Shown piece by piece: positions 15,400 through 24,413 of a stretch of 64,000 nt of DNA. The stretch spans positions 168,894 through 232,893 of the forward strand of contig JACIXR010000005.1 of assembly GCA_014360495.1 (NCBI GenBank), in the 5' to 3' direction. This DNA is from a bacterium (lineage in GTDB: Bacteria > Armatimonadota > JACIXR01). Below the pieces are notes generated by a model. It was given only the letters and a program-made list of their open reading frames with translations. It searched no databases and was not told where the DNA came from. Made by a program: the position numbers and the translations under genes. Position 1 is the first letter of the stretch; each line of letters starts with the position of its first letter.

Positions 15400-17784
15400 T
15401 TATTCCGCTGGAACCAATACTATCCTATCTATCCATAAACCCTCTATGTTCCCCTCTCCAGGAGATAACCTAACTGGACCCGCTAACCCTGCTCCCGGTG
15501 GCGCTATCCATATATACTGTTCCGGCGAAGCTTCAACCGTTCCTATTAAGTAAGAACGATACCCTTCGCTTGTCTCTTTTATCGGAATCACTACCTCCGC
15601 TAACCCCACCTTTTTCCCAGTGTGATAAACGCCAGCCCAAATCGCTTCTTTCTCAGGGTCAACTCCCGCTTTCCTATCAACTTTTATAACCACGTAGACC
15701 TTCCAACGCCCCTTTTGGGCTTTTGCTGGCAGATTCTTCCAATATACCTGACAAGCCCATTCGTGATGCCAGCCTGGCATCCAGACTGTGAGGTAATCTG
15801 AGGAGTTCGGGTCAACTCTGCGGCGTCCCAATCTTCCTTCCTCCGCTATAGACATCTTGTCATCCTGCACATCAATGCATTTCTTAGGGTCTATTCCGGG
15901 AATATCTGAAGGTAAGGGCGCTTCCTTGGGGATTCGCTTGGGAAGCTTCTCAAGTTCGGGGTCATCTTCTCCAAGGGATTCAACGAATTTCTGTGGCGTC
16001 AAGCCTCCCTCATTCACATGGGTCATAGGAGACCAACCTTGGGGTCCCTTGCCGGTTACCACGGAAAGCCACTCCTGAGCAACAGCCTTGCGGGAGAGAG
16101 GTAAGGGCCATTCCGCACCCGCGCGGGCGCATTCAACCCTCAAGCGAGCCCAATTGTTGAGGAAAGCATAATAGACGGGCATATGAGCCTGGCGCACTCT
16201 CCAATAAATCTCAGGGTCATCCTTAACTGCTTTCTCAGCTTGCTGCCATAGTTTCTCTGCCTTGCTGAGCGTCTCAAAGTTAAAGAAGGGAGCATTTGCG
16301 GGAGTGAAACAGCCGAGGTAATAATCCTTGGCGGCGTTATGCATTAGCTCCATATACCGCCTTATGTAAGGCGCTGCCTTGCCATAATATCCCTTTAGGA
16401 ATTCGTCTATCAGCTTCTTGTCATCCTGGTAAGGGTCCCAAAGAAGCTGGGCTAAAACCCAAGCTCTCAATTCCGCGAACTCAGCTCCGTGGGATTGGTA
16501 GGCACCCTGCTCAAAAACTCCCAAAACGCCGTGCTTATGGAAGAAACGGAGGTTGGGTCCAAGGGAGAACCAATTTGGATGCGGCTGGGCATAGTTTACG
16601 AAATCGGTTGTATAATCCCAGATGTAAAGCCTTCTTGTCAGCTGAGACCAGCCGCGGATGTCGTCGGCAAAAGCTTTGTTGCTCTCGTGTTCAAGGGGTT
16701 GGGCAAAGTTGCACTCTATTGAGCAGAGGCGAACGATAACATTGGGGCGAGGCTTTATCGTCTTAGGTGGCTTGCGCGTATACCAATAGGCAAGGGTGTC
16801 AAAGGCGACATTAGGGAATTCCTTCTCCAATCTCTGAGCTATATCGTTCACCATATCTAAGACGGAGGCAGCAGGGGTTCCTTCCCTTTCGTCTAAAGCT
16901 CGGCAATTCTCGCACTGGCAGTTGCCTACCCAGTCGTTTTGCGAAATGGAGACGATGTTAGCCTCGGGGGATTCCTTGAGCCATTGTCTCACCCTTTCGG
17001 TGATGAAATCTCGCAACTCTGGATTAGTGCAGCAGAGCTGAGCGCCCTGCCATTGACGTTTACCGTTTATTAGGCTGAACCATTCAGGATGCTTTTCAAA
17101 ATACTCCTGCGGCGGAACGAGAGCATAGAAGGTGTGAACGAATCCCTTATAAATTATCTTTCCACCGTGTTTCTCCGTGAGGCGAGCGGAATTGCCGTTG
17201 TAATAGTTCCTTGCTGCCCAATCCCCATCAAAAGCGGGATACCAAAATGGCTCGCGATATTCAAAAGCTGGCTTTTCCTCAATGGAGAGATTGGGAATCG
17301 TTAATGTGCTCTTCTTGGGAATCGTTGTAGCCCAGGGTGTCCACCAGCGAACGCCACATTGCTTGCTCAAGAAGCGGTATACCGCATAGAGAGTTCCCCT
17401 CGGTCTTCCGCCTGCGAGGAGAAGATAATTACCCTTCGTTCGTATCGTCAACTGCTCTCCGCCGAAGGGTGAGCTGGGCTTCTGCAGATAATCAACTACC
17501 TCTGGAAAGAGCTTATCCGTTAGCTCTCCGGGACCGATGATTATTCCCGCCTTTGGGACTTCCCCTGGGGTGATTTCCTTGAGCTCGAATTTTGCCCCGG
17601 TGATTTTCTCCAGATGTGAGGCGAGCTCCTCGCCGGCATATCGTTCCGTTACCGTAGCTCCCGGCTGGATGATTATCGGGAGCAACGCCTTGCCGTTTTT
17701 AGCAAGGGTCAACTGCGCCTCCGCTGGAAGAGCTAACCCGAATAGGATTAGCCCTAACAGGGAGAGGACGACTTTTTCACTCAT
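15400..17784 (-). CDS. Secreted DUF4838-type glycoside-hydrolase-like protein
   Basis: 794 residues. A signal peptide (about 1-23, ending AEA) is followed by an alpha-glucuronidase-N-like domain (about 25-150: ERYAGEELASHLEKITGA, GIIIGPGE, GTLYAVYRFLSKQCGVRWWTP). A TIM-barrel-like DUF4838 region follows (about 200-530), with SISQNDWVGNCQCENCRALDEREG and a YWYTRKPPKTIKPRPNV segment. The C-terminal part (about 620-794) looks like a beta-sandwich binding domain. The family is common in gut and hot-spring polysaccharide degraders, and its exact substrates are largely unknown. It is the last gene of the eight-gene operon, 30 bases after an oxidoreductase. Confidence 0.78.
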   Translation of the reverse strand: MSEKVVLSLLGLILFGLALPAEAQLTLAKNGKALLPIIIQPGATVTERYAGEELASHLEKITGAKFELKEITPGEVPKAGIIIGPGELTDKLFPEVVDYLQKPSSPFGGEQLTIRTKGNYLLLAGGRPRGTLYAVYRFLSKQCGVRWWTPWATTIPKKSTLTIPNLSIEEKPAFEYREPFWYPAFDGDWAARNYYNGNSARLTEKHGGKIIYKGFVHTFYALVPPQEYFEKHPEWFSLINGKRQWQGAQLCCTNPELRDFITERVRQWLKESPEANIVSISQNDWVGNCQCENCRALDEREGTPAASVLDMVNDIAQRLEKEFPNVAFDTLAYWYTRKPPKTIKPRPNVIVRLCSIECNFAQPLEHESNKAFADDIRGWSQLTRRLYIWDYTTDFVNYAQPHPNWFSLGPNLRFFHKHGVLGVFEQGAYQSHGAEFAELRAWVLAQLLWDPYQDDKKLIDEFLKGYYGKAAPYIRRYMELMHNAAKDYYLGCFTPANAPFFNFETLSKAEKLWQQAEKAVKDDPEIYWRVRQAHMPVYYAFLNNWARLRVECARAGAEWPLPLSRKAVAQEWLSVVTGKGPQGWSPMTHVNEGGLTPQKFVESLGEDDPELEKLPKRIPKEAPLPSDIPGIDPKKCIDVQDDKMSIAEEGRLGRRRVDPNSSDYLTVWMPGWHHEWACQVYWKNLPAKAQKGRWKVYVVIKVDRKAGVDPEKEAIWAGVYHTGKKVGLAEVVIPIKETSEGYRSYLIGTVEASPEQYIWIAPPGAGLAGPVRLSPGEGNIEGLWIDRIVLVPAE

Positions 17785-17814
17785 AGTTCCTTCAACCTCC
17801 TTTTAAAATAATTT

Positions 17815-18885
17815 TTATTTTTCCAAGGGCAAATATACCCTTTTATTTGTTTTAGCCGATTCATATATAGCCAAGATTAACTCAACTGCTTTCCTGGCTT
17901 CCTCACCGGTGATTAAGGGCTCTCTATCCTCTATGATTGCTCTAATTATATCACGAAAATTGAGCAGGTGGAGCCTGAGCCATTCAGAGCCAGAGGTAAA
18001 CGGGATGGGAGAGGCTTTTGAGGTTTCCTCGCGTCCTCTTTCAAGATTTGCCAAAATTTCCTTTTCATCTAATCCCTCAATCTTCAAGAATGAAATCCGT
18101 CCCGGCTCACCCGTTTCCTCCCAGACGACGGAACCTTGGTAGCCACCGATGCTCAGCTGCGTTCCCACATCAAGATAAGCGGAGGTGGTAGCTTTTATCG
18201 CGCCCAGCGCGCCGTTTTTGAACTTTAAAATGGCAACTGCTGTGTCCTCAACCTCTATATTGTGAGCTAATGTCGCTATTTCTGCCTCAACCCATTCAAC
18301 TGGTCCCATAATCCAAAGAAGAGAGTCAACGAAATGGACGCCTTGATTCATAAGACATCCACCGCCATCAAGCGCCCAAGTGCCTCGCCATTCTCCGCTA
18401 TCGTAATAAGCCTGGCTTCTGTAAATCTTCATATCCATATCCGCTATGGCGATTTTACCCAATTTACCCTCTTCAACAAGCTTCTTCATCAGCCTTATAT
18501 CCTCCATAAATCTTCTCTGAAAAATACCTCCCAATTTCACCCTGTTTTCTCGTGCCGATTTTATGAGCGCATCGCAGTTCTCAAGCGTTATATCCAGTGG
18601 TTTCTCGCAGATGATATGTTTCCTCGCCTTTGCCGCCTTTATCCCGAACTCCGCATGCATACCAGATGGAACGCAAATGCAAACGACATCTATGTCTTCC
18701 CTCTCCAGCATCTTGTCGTAATCCGTATACCAATCAACGCTGAAGCGCTGGGCTAATGACCTCGCTTTCTCCTCTACTTTATCGCACACAGCAATAAGCT
18801 TCGTTTCCTCAAGCTCGTTTGCAGCCTGGGCGTGAGCGGGACCGATTGCACCACATCCAACAACTCCAACCCCTAATTTCCTCAT
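17815..18885 (-). CDS. Gfo/Idh/MocA-family NAD(P)-dependent oxidoreductase (canonical)
   Basis: 356 residues. The Rossmann motif VGVVGCGAIGPAHA is at the N-terminus, the EKP motif is intact (CEKPLDIT, around 95), and the C-terminal alpha/beta domain has the GGGCLMNQGVHFVDSLLW signature with the catalytic His. It probably oxidises or epimerises a sugar or inositol derivative in the cytoplasm. The ATG at 18883-18885 is preferred: GAGGAGG lies 7-8 bases upstream, while a TTG six codons earlier overlaps the previous stop. It lies between the ceramidase-fold gene and the DUF4838-like gene of the operon. Confidence 0.88.
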   Translation of the reverse strand: MRKLGVGVVGCGAIGPAHAQAANELEETKLIAVCDKVEEKARSLAQRFSVDWYTDYDKMLEREDIDVVCICVPSGMHAEFGIKAAKARKHIICEKPLDITLENCDALIKSARENRVKLGGIFQRRFMEDIRLMKKLVEEGKLGKIAIADMDMKIYRSQAYYDSGEWRGTWALDGGGCLMNQGVHFVDSLLWIMGPVEWVEAEIATLAHNIEVEDTAVAILKFKNGALGAIKATTSAYLDVGTQLSIGGYQGSVVWEETGEPGRISFLKIEGLDEKEILANLERGREETSKASPIPFTSGSEWLRLHLLNFRDIIRAIIEDREPLITGEEARKAVELILAIYESAKTNKRVYLPLEK

Positions 18886-18899
18886 AAGATTCCCTCCTC

Positions 18900-20174
18900 T
18901 CAATAAATCTCCCTCAGCATATTGAGGGCTTCATCAATCATCATCTTCACTCCCTCCGGGGATGGCTTGGCGCTCCTAGCTATAAGGCTCTCATATCCAC
19001 CCGCTTTCCAAGCTTTTTCCGTAACCAGGTAGCCCTGATAATCACAGCATAGCTCAACGGGAAATGTCCAAGGAAAGGGGCTCTCCTGTTTTATCTTCAA
19101 CCCCCATTCAACGAAAAGCTCTCCGGGCAATCCAGCAAAAGCTATCTCCCCTATCCTCCACACGCTCACAATCGTTTCTCCTTCCATTACTCCTTCTTTC
19201 CTCATAATTTCTAATTCCTTTCGGAAGACCTCCTGTACATCTTCCGGCCATTGTGATGCCCTTATCCTCTCCTCCTGGTCTTGGTATAAATCCCTGTAAG
19301 GAACGACCACATCGCTTTTCCTAGCCTTCAAAATAGGCACCTCATCCCTTGGCTTCCTTGCCTCAATCTTGGGAATTATGCTATCAGCGAGCATATTGCC
19401 CGTCTCCTCCATACTCCTATAAGTGTTTATATCTCCCATCGCTCCCGGCATATAAAGGGTGATTACTTGCTCGCCGAATTTCTCCCTTATCCGTCTCGCT
19501 ACCACGGCAGGATAATCGGCACTGAACTCTTCCCCGAAGTGAGTAGTCAAGTGAAGGGCGAAATTGAAGAGGACCGCTATGAGATTGCTATCCTTATCCT
19601 CAAATGTGAGGATTCCTATCTCGGGGTCAACGGGTCCCGCCGTTCCCACGCATTGCGCCTCCTCCCCTCTATCAATGAGCCAATTATTGAGCTCCCTTCC
19701 GTCTTTGAACCGCAATCTTCTATTCAAGGGAAGCATATAATTGTAGGCTCTCATAAAGCACCATTTAGCTGGTATTTTCCTTTTATCCGCTTCTGCTACG
19801 CAGTTTGCTACCTTTTCCGGAAGGGATGAGAGCCATTCCTTATCCACGACTTCCTCTTCCGTAGAGCCGAAGAATGGCATAGTGTAAGGTCCTGAATGAG
19901 TGTGGGAGGTAGCCCAGATGATGTTTTGGGGAGGAATTCCCGTGAGCTCGCTTGCCTTATCCACAATCTTATCTCCTATCTCTCTCGTCAAAACGCAGAT
20001 ATCAAGAATTATGTAGACAAGCTGGTCTCCCTTTGATTCCAAAACGATAGCCTTTGCCATCAATGGGTCGTGCACTCCTTTGGAAACTCGGGGATAAATC
20101 CCTCCCGCCAATAAAGTGCCAACCTTTGGGGTTATGTCAATCTCATAGGCTCCAACGAGTAAAGAATCAGTCAT
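18900..20174 (-). CDS. Neutral/alkaline ceramidase-fold protein (PF04734-like), no signal peptide
   Basis: 424 residues from the ATG at 20172-20174, which follows GGAGGG by about 8 bases. Motifs fit the N-terminal catalytic domain of neutral ceramidases: VGAYEIDITPK at the start, ATSHTHSGPYT (zinc His pair), NFALHLTTHFGEEFSADYPAV (third His) and MPGAMGDINTYR. The C-terminal immunoglobulin-like domain of true ceramidases is missing and there is no secretion signal. Short relatives of this kind occur in sugar operons of Armatimonadota- and Planctomycetes-type bacteria, so a cytoplasmic amidase or esterase acting on a glycan derivative is as likely as a lipid hydrolase. Confidence 0.72.
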   Translation of the reverse strand: MTDSLLVGAYEIDITPKVGTLLAGGIYPRVSKGVHDPLMAKAIVLESKGDQLVYIILDICVLTREIGDKIVDKASELTGIPPQNIIWATSHTHSGPYTMPFFGSTEEEVVDKEWLSSLPEKVANCVAEADKRKIPAKWCFMRAYNYMLPLNRRLRFKDGRELNNWLIDRGEEAQCVGTAGPVDPEIGILTFEDKDSNLIAVLFNFALHLTTHFGEEFSADYPAVVARRIREKFGEQVITLYMPGAMGDINTYRSMEETGNMLADSIIPKIEARKPRDEVPILKARKSDVVVPYRDLYQDQEERIRASQWPEDVQEVFRKELEIMRKEGVMEGETIVSVWRIGEIAFAGLPGELFVEWGLKIKQESPFPWTFPVELCCDYQGYLVTEKAWKAGGYESLIARSAKPSPEGVKMMIDEALNMLREIY

Positions 20175-20189
20175 TTGCAATCCCTCCTC

Positions 20190-21230
20190 TCACCATTCAA
20201 ATAAGGGAACATCAAGCCATTTTCCGCCCTGAAGGGCAGATTGATGGGCGATTAGACCGGGAACGGTGAAATCCATAGCCCTAATAACATCTATGGGAGG
20301 GCGGGTTCTCGTCTCAACCGCTTTGAGAAAATCCTCAATCATATAAAACTCAGGTGGATTTTCATCGTGGATTTTGCAGGGGAAGGGAGAAGGAGCGCCC
20401 ATCTCGTCCTTGATGAAAATTAATCCATCCTCGCCCCTACGGGGAGATTCAATATATCCCTTCGTTCCATATAAGCTGTAATAAATTATGTGTCCCCTCG
20501 GGCTAACATTGCTAACCAAAACCTGAATAGTAGCTCCCTTTTGGGTTTGGAAGGTCGCCATCTCCATATCCACGAAGCCGATATAATCTTTGTATTGAGG
20601 ATAGCTCACGAAATCACTCAGCAAGCCCATAGCCTTGACAATCCTGTCCTCCATAAGATGAAGGAGGGGACCGATGGAATGTGCGCAATACCAAATGGGC
20701 GCCCTTGTCGCTCGCCAAGAGAACTTCCTCGTTTTCTCATCAGCTAAAAGATGAATAATCGGGTTGAGATATTCGTTCTCTGCGTAAACAATCTCCCCCA
20801 ATTTCCCCTGCTTCACAATTTCCTTCCATTCCCTTAAATAGCGGAAGTAGATGTAATTCTCCGCCATCATATAAACTCTACCAGTCCTCTTCACCGTATC
20901 AACCACTTTTTCACATTCCTCTATCGTGTAGGCTACGGTTTGTTCGCAGAGCACGTCCTTGCCAGCTTCAAGGGATTTTATCGTTTGTTCTGTGTGAAAC
21001 TCTATGGGAGTTGCAATGACCACGATATCCAGAGGTGAATTATTGAGGAAATCATCAAAAGATGTGAACATTTGTTCGTCAGTAAAATTAAGTTCCCGCC
21101 CCATATTTTCCAGAAGATGGGAATTGACATCGCATATCGCCACTACTTCCGTTTGGGGATGGGACTTGAAGATATCAACGAAAACCTTGCCTCTTTGGAG
21201 ACCGACGACACCGACTTTGAATTTGCTCAT
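20190..21230 (-). CDS. Gfo/Idh/MocA-family oxidoreductase with altered catalytic motif
   Basis: 346 residues. The fold is clear: an N-terminal Rossmann domain (KVGVVGLQRGKVFVDIF), AICDVNSHLLENM, VVIATPIEFHTEQT, and a C-terminal domain with YCAHSIGPLLHLM. However, the EKP motif, which supplies the catalytic lysine in the family, reads CEQTVAYT, and the nucleotide loop is GLQRGK instead of GxGxxG. The protein may have lost oxidoreductase activity or act on a different substrate. It lies 4 bases downstream of an unknown secreted protein and 15 bases upstream of the ceramidase-fold gene, in one operon. Confidence 0.8.
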   Translation of the reverse strand: MSKFKVGVVGLQRGKVFVDIFKSHPQTEVVAICDVNSHLLENMGRELNFTDEQMFTSFDDFLNNSPLDIVVIATPIEFHTEQTIKSLEAGKDVLCEQTVAYTIEECEKVVDTVKRTGRVYMMAENYIYFRYLREWKEIVKQGKLGEIVYAENEYLNPIIHLLADEKTRKFSWRATRAPIWYCAHSIGPLLHLMEDRIVKAMGLLSDFVSYPQYKDYIGFVDMEMATFQTQKGATIQVLVSNVSPRGHIIYYSLYGTKGYIESPRRGEDGLIFIKDEMGAPSPFPCKIHDENPPEFYMIEDFLKAVETRTRPPIDVIRAMDFTVPGLIAHQSALQGGKWLDVPLFEW

Positions 21231-21234
21231 AAAA

Positions 21235-22362
21235 TCATTCCTCCTTTTCTTCCAATATTTTCAACATTTTCCTTGCATAAATCAAGGAATTCTCGTAATC
21301 CCCTCTTTCAAAGGCAAGCTTTGATAGGAAAAAGAGATGTTGGATTTGGTAAATCCTGCTCTTCCATTCTCCGAATTCCCTGGGAGATAAAACTTCCAAC
21401 TTGGGGATTTGCTTATTTAAAGACTCCTCGCTTTTTCGCCAAATTCCCTTTACACTTTCCTCCGCTTTAAGCGCATTCAGAAGTGAGGGACAAGGTAATT
21501 CTTCCCCTTTAACCATTGCCTCTATTCTTTCCATTAACTCCTTTGCCATTTGCGATATCCCTTCTGGGTTTGGGATATTTAACGGGGCAATTGCGAAGAG
21601 AACTTCCTTCCCCAAATCCTTCTCCTCACCCCAGCCTGAATAGAAGTAGTTAATTCCGCCTTCCCAAAGTTGAAGGAAAATGTGTTTATTCTTCCATAAT
21701 TTATCATAAAAAGGATAAAGGAAAAGGAAACAGAGCTTTAAATCGGGATTGAAAAGGGCGAAGAAAGGACAATCGGGGTCAAGGGAGGAAAAGCTCTTTG
21801 GACCACCCCATCCCCATACTCCCGCATAGCCAGGACGACCAAGCGAACTTACCTCACCGGAAATTAGCGCCTTTGGGATGGAGAAGGCGAAATGGTTGAA
21901 GAGATTTATGTCAACCTCAAAGCGTGGCGCCAGCCTGACAATGTTCACGCCTTCCCTTTTCACAGCATCTATCAAGGAACGAACAGCGAGGAAATCATCC
22001 GCGATGTAAAAATTCCCCTCATAATAGGCGCCCTCCTCAAGGGGATAGATGAGGGAGACCTTGTAGCCATATTTCCAGCTCCCAACCTCAATCTTTTCTG
22101 GAGCGTTTTGGGAGGAGCGTATCTCACCCCTTGCGCAATTATATCCGAACCAAGGGGATTCACCAGAGGGATTATGAATTGGTTTTAAATCCCCTTTGCC
22201 ATCAATAAGAAGAAAATCAAAGGTTCCCTTGTTTTTATAAAGGCGAAGGACATAATTTCGGGCTTTGAAACAGATATATTCATCGTCTTCTTCCTTTTCC
22301 AAAGACTGAGCCATGTAAATCGCTATTAAGAAACAGGAAAGGAAGAGACAAAATCCCCTCAT
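21235..22362 (-). CDS. Secreted protein of unknown function
   Basis: 375 residues from the ATG at 22360-22362, which overlaps the previous stop as ATGA. An earlier in-frame start would add ten polar residues before the signal peptide (MRGFCLFLSCFLIAIYMAQS). Residues about 22-250 look beta-rich, with aromatic-rich stretches such as PGYAGVWGWGGPKSF and LQLWEGGINYFYSGWG, as in sugar-binding or lyase-like sandwiches. The last 120 residues are helical (LAFERGDYENSLIYARKML), resembling a TPR-like hairpin. I do not recognise the family. Its place between two glycosidase-like genes and an oxidoreductase suggests a role in glycan handling. Confidence 0.6.
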   Translation of the reverse strand: MRGFCLFLSCFLIAIYMAQSLEKEEDDEYICFKARNYVLRLYKNKGTFDFLLIDGKGDLKPIHNPSGESPWFGYNCARGEIRSSQNAPEKIEVGSWKYGYKVSLIYPLEEGAYYEGNFYIADDFLAVRSLIDAVKREGVNIVRLAPRFEVDINLFNHFAFSIPKALISGEVSSLGRPGYAGVWGWGGPKSFSSLDPDCPFFALFNPDLKLCFLFLYPFYDKLWKNKHIFLQLWEGGINYFYSGWGEEKDLGKEVLFAIAPLNIPNPEGISQMAKELMERIEAMVKGEELPCPSLLNALKAEESVKGIWRKSEESLNKQIPKLEVLSPREFGEWKSRIYQIQHLFFLSKLAFERGDYENSLIYARKMLKILEEKEE

Positions 22363-24413
22363 TGTTCCTTTCTTATCTCTGCTATCAACCAAACATCAAA
22401 AGGAGGAAGTTCAAGAATCAAGTCATCCCCTTTCAGCACCGCATTGATTTCCCGAGGCGAGAATTCCCAGTCAGGGGAATAGCAAAGAACTTCCAAGGAA
22501 GGGCGAAATCCCTTCGGTAATTTTAAGGATATTTTGAGATTCTCCAATCGCTTGAATCCCTTTCCCTCCTCAAATTCCTTATTGAGGATGTGAAGGATTA
22601 ATCCATCCTTTGATTGTCTAAGAACCTTATGCGTAAGGGGTTTGAGACCGAATTCAACGATTGAGGGAGACCAACCTGCCTTTTTAAGTCCGTCCAACGC
22701 CTTCTCCAAGAGAATGTCTGGTTTGTCCAGAGGAAGAACCTTATGCCAGATTATCTTTCCTTTCTCGTAGAACGACTCCAAGACATTCGCTGTTCTCTTG
22801 TTATGTTTCTCATCCCATTCTCCGCACTCTCCAAATATCAGGAGCTTTCCTCCCGCCTCAACATATCTTTTGAGCATGTCCAAGTTCTTATCGGTTAGAT
22901 GGGAGGTAGAGGGAAGAATGATATAAGGGAACTCCTTGGGGGAAAGCCGGGGGAAGGCGCCCTTTTCGGAGGTTGCAACATCGTCGGGGAAAGTTCTCCC
23001 CTCTCCCAAGAACAAGCCAGCGAATTGAACATCCGAATCAAGGAGGAGATTCCCTATGAGATTGAAGGCTTTGCTATGGTCGGGAATATCCTTCCTCCCC
23101 CACCACTTGGGAAACATGTCGTAAATATTTGAGGCATAAGAATAGACCAAATAAACATCTGCTACGGGTTTTGTATCCTTGAAGAGATGCTGATATTTCT
23201 TTATGAACTGTCCGATTTTCGCAAGCTCATCAACGGGACCAGTCCAGAGGGAGAAGCGGTGATGAAGAGCATAGAAGCAGCCACTGGCATAAGCCTCTCC
23301 CGTTAGCCAGCGGAAGAGCTGTCCCTTTCCCTCAATGGAAAGCACAGCGAAGGGAGGTGGTTCCTCTTGGATATCAAGAAACATAACAACTGGCTTATTG
23401 TATCCGCAGGCTTTGGAAGCCAAATAACTTGGGATGTATGAAAATTGGTTGGGGAGAAACGGCAAGCCCCAGCCTATGTTGACGAAATCGTATATGCTTG
23501 ATTCGCCGAGAACGACGGCTGATAAATTGACCATATCGTATTGATTCGCGTTCGCTATCAGTTCCTTTCCCCATTTCTTCCTACAGTATTCCTTTCCATC
23601 CTCAACAATCTCCTTCTCTCTTTCCAAAGTGCTGTAAAGGAGAAATCGCCAATATTCCTCCGCTAAGGGGCTTTCCCACGGCTTGGATTGAAGCTGCCTT
23701 TGGGCGAGGAAATCCCGATAGTTGAAATTATCCAAATCCATTATCCCGAGCTTACTCAATATTTGAGGCTTTTCCTTCTTCAGCCACTCCCTGAAACCCT
23801 TAATACAATAATCGCAGAAGCAGGGCATGGGATAGCTCCAGAACCAATGCCCGTAGGATTCATCGTAATGGATTCCCCAGACCTTCGCATCTATAGCGGA
23901 CCTTGCAATCTCCTTAACGAAGTCGGAGAAACGAGGATTGTTGAGACATCCCTGCCACCATTGAGCGGGCTTTATCACATTTCCGAAGGCGTCCCTATCA
24001 GCGTACAAGGAGACATCTTTTTCGGGAAGGATATCGGGAATTATCGCGGAGGATGTAATCATAGCGCTCCAAAGGATGTTTCGCTTATAGGCTTCCTCAA
24101 GGGCGGGTTGAACAGCCTTGCTCCGCTCAAACATATCCTTTGGGCTGGCATACCAGCCGCAGGAAATTCCCCTCACAACAACATCAACCTCCATCCTCTC
24201 AAGCTCATCAACATCCTTTAAGGTCGCGGTTCCCTGTGAGATAGCGTAAACAATCGCGTTCTCCAAATGCCTTTTCGTATCCTTCACCTCCCCATAAAGG
24301 AGCGATTGTAATGCTAATGATAAGATAAACCAATAAAACAATCTTTGGAAACTGCTCACAATTGAATTATCAGGAATTACATATTTAAAAGTCAATCTAT
24401 TTTTTAGAGGCAA
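22359..24413 (-). CDS. Secreted glycoside-hydrolase-like protein with TIM barrel and beta-galactosidase-trimerisation-like domain
   Basis: Up to 684 residues. No ATG is available near the start: candidates are TTG at 24413 and GTG at 24359. The GTG places the hydrophobic segment FYWFILSLALQSLLYG directly at the N-terminus as a signal peptide. The barrel part (about 45-420) has WGIHYDESYGHWFWSYP with a possible catalytic acid pair, then the Cys pair CFCDYC common in GH42- and GH10-like unknown glycosidases. A Rossmann-like domain (about 430-570, with YIILPSTSHLTDKNLDMLKRYVEAGG split over it) resembles the GATase-like middle domain of GH42 enzymes, and a beta domain ends the protein. Substrate unknown. 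Confidence 0.65.
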   Translation of the reverse strand: MPLKNRLTFKYVIPDNSIVSSFQRLFYWFILSLALQSLLYGEVKDTKRHLENAIVYAISQGTATLKDVDELERMEVDVVVRGISCGWYASPKDMFERSKAVQPALEEAYKRNILWSAMITSSAIIPDILPEKDVSLYADRDAFGNVIKPAQWWQGCLNNPRFSDFVKEIARSAIDAKVWGIHYDESYGHWFWSYPMPCFCDYCIKGFREWLKKEKPQILSKLGIMDLDNFNYRDFLAQRQLQSKPWESPLAEEYWRFLLYSTLEREKEIVEDGKEYCRKKWGKELIANANQYDMVNLSAVVLGESSIYDFVNIGWGLPFLPNQFSYIPSYLASKACGYNKPVVMFLDIQEEPPPFAVLSIEGKGQLFRWLTGEAYASGCFYALHHRFSLWTGPVDELAKIGQFIKKYQHLFKDTKPVADVYLVYSYASNIYDMFPKWWGRKDIPDHSKAFNLIGNLLLDSDVQFAGLFLGEGRTFPDDVATSEKGAFPRLSPKEFPYIILPSTSHLTDKNLDMLKRYVEAGGKLLIFGECGEWDEKHNKRTANVLESFYEKGKIIWHKVLPLDKPDILLEKALDGLKKAGWSPSIVEFGLKPLTHKVLRQSKDGLILHILNKEFEEGKGFKRLENLKISLKLPKGFRPSLEVLCYSPDWEFSPREINAVLKGDDLILELPPFDVWLIAEIRKEQ

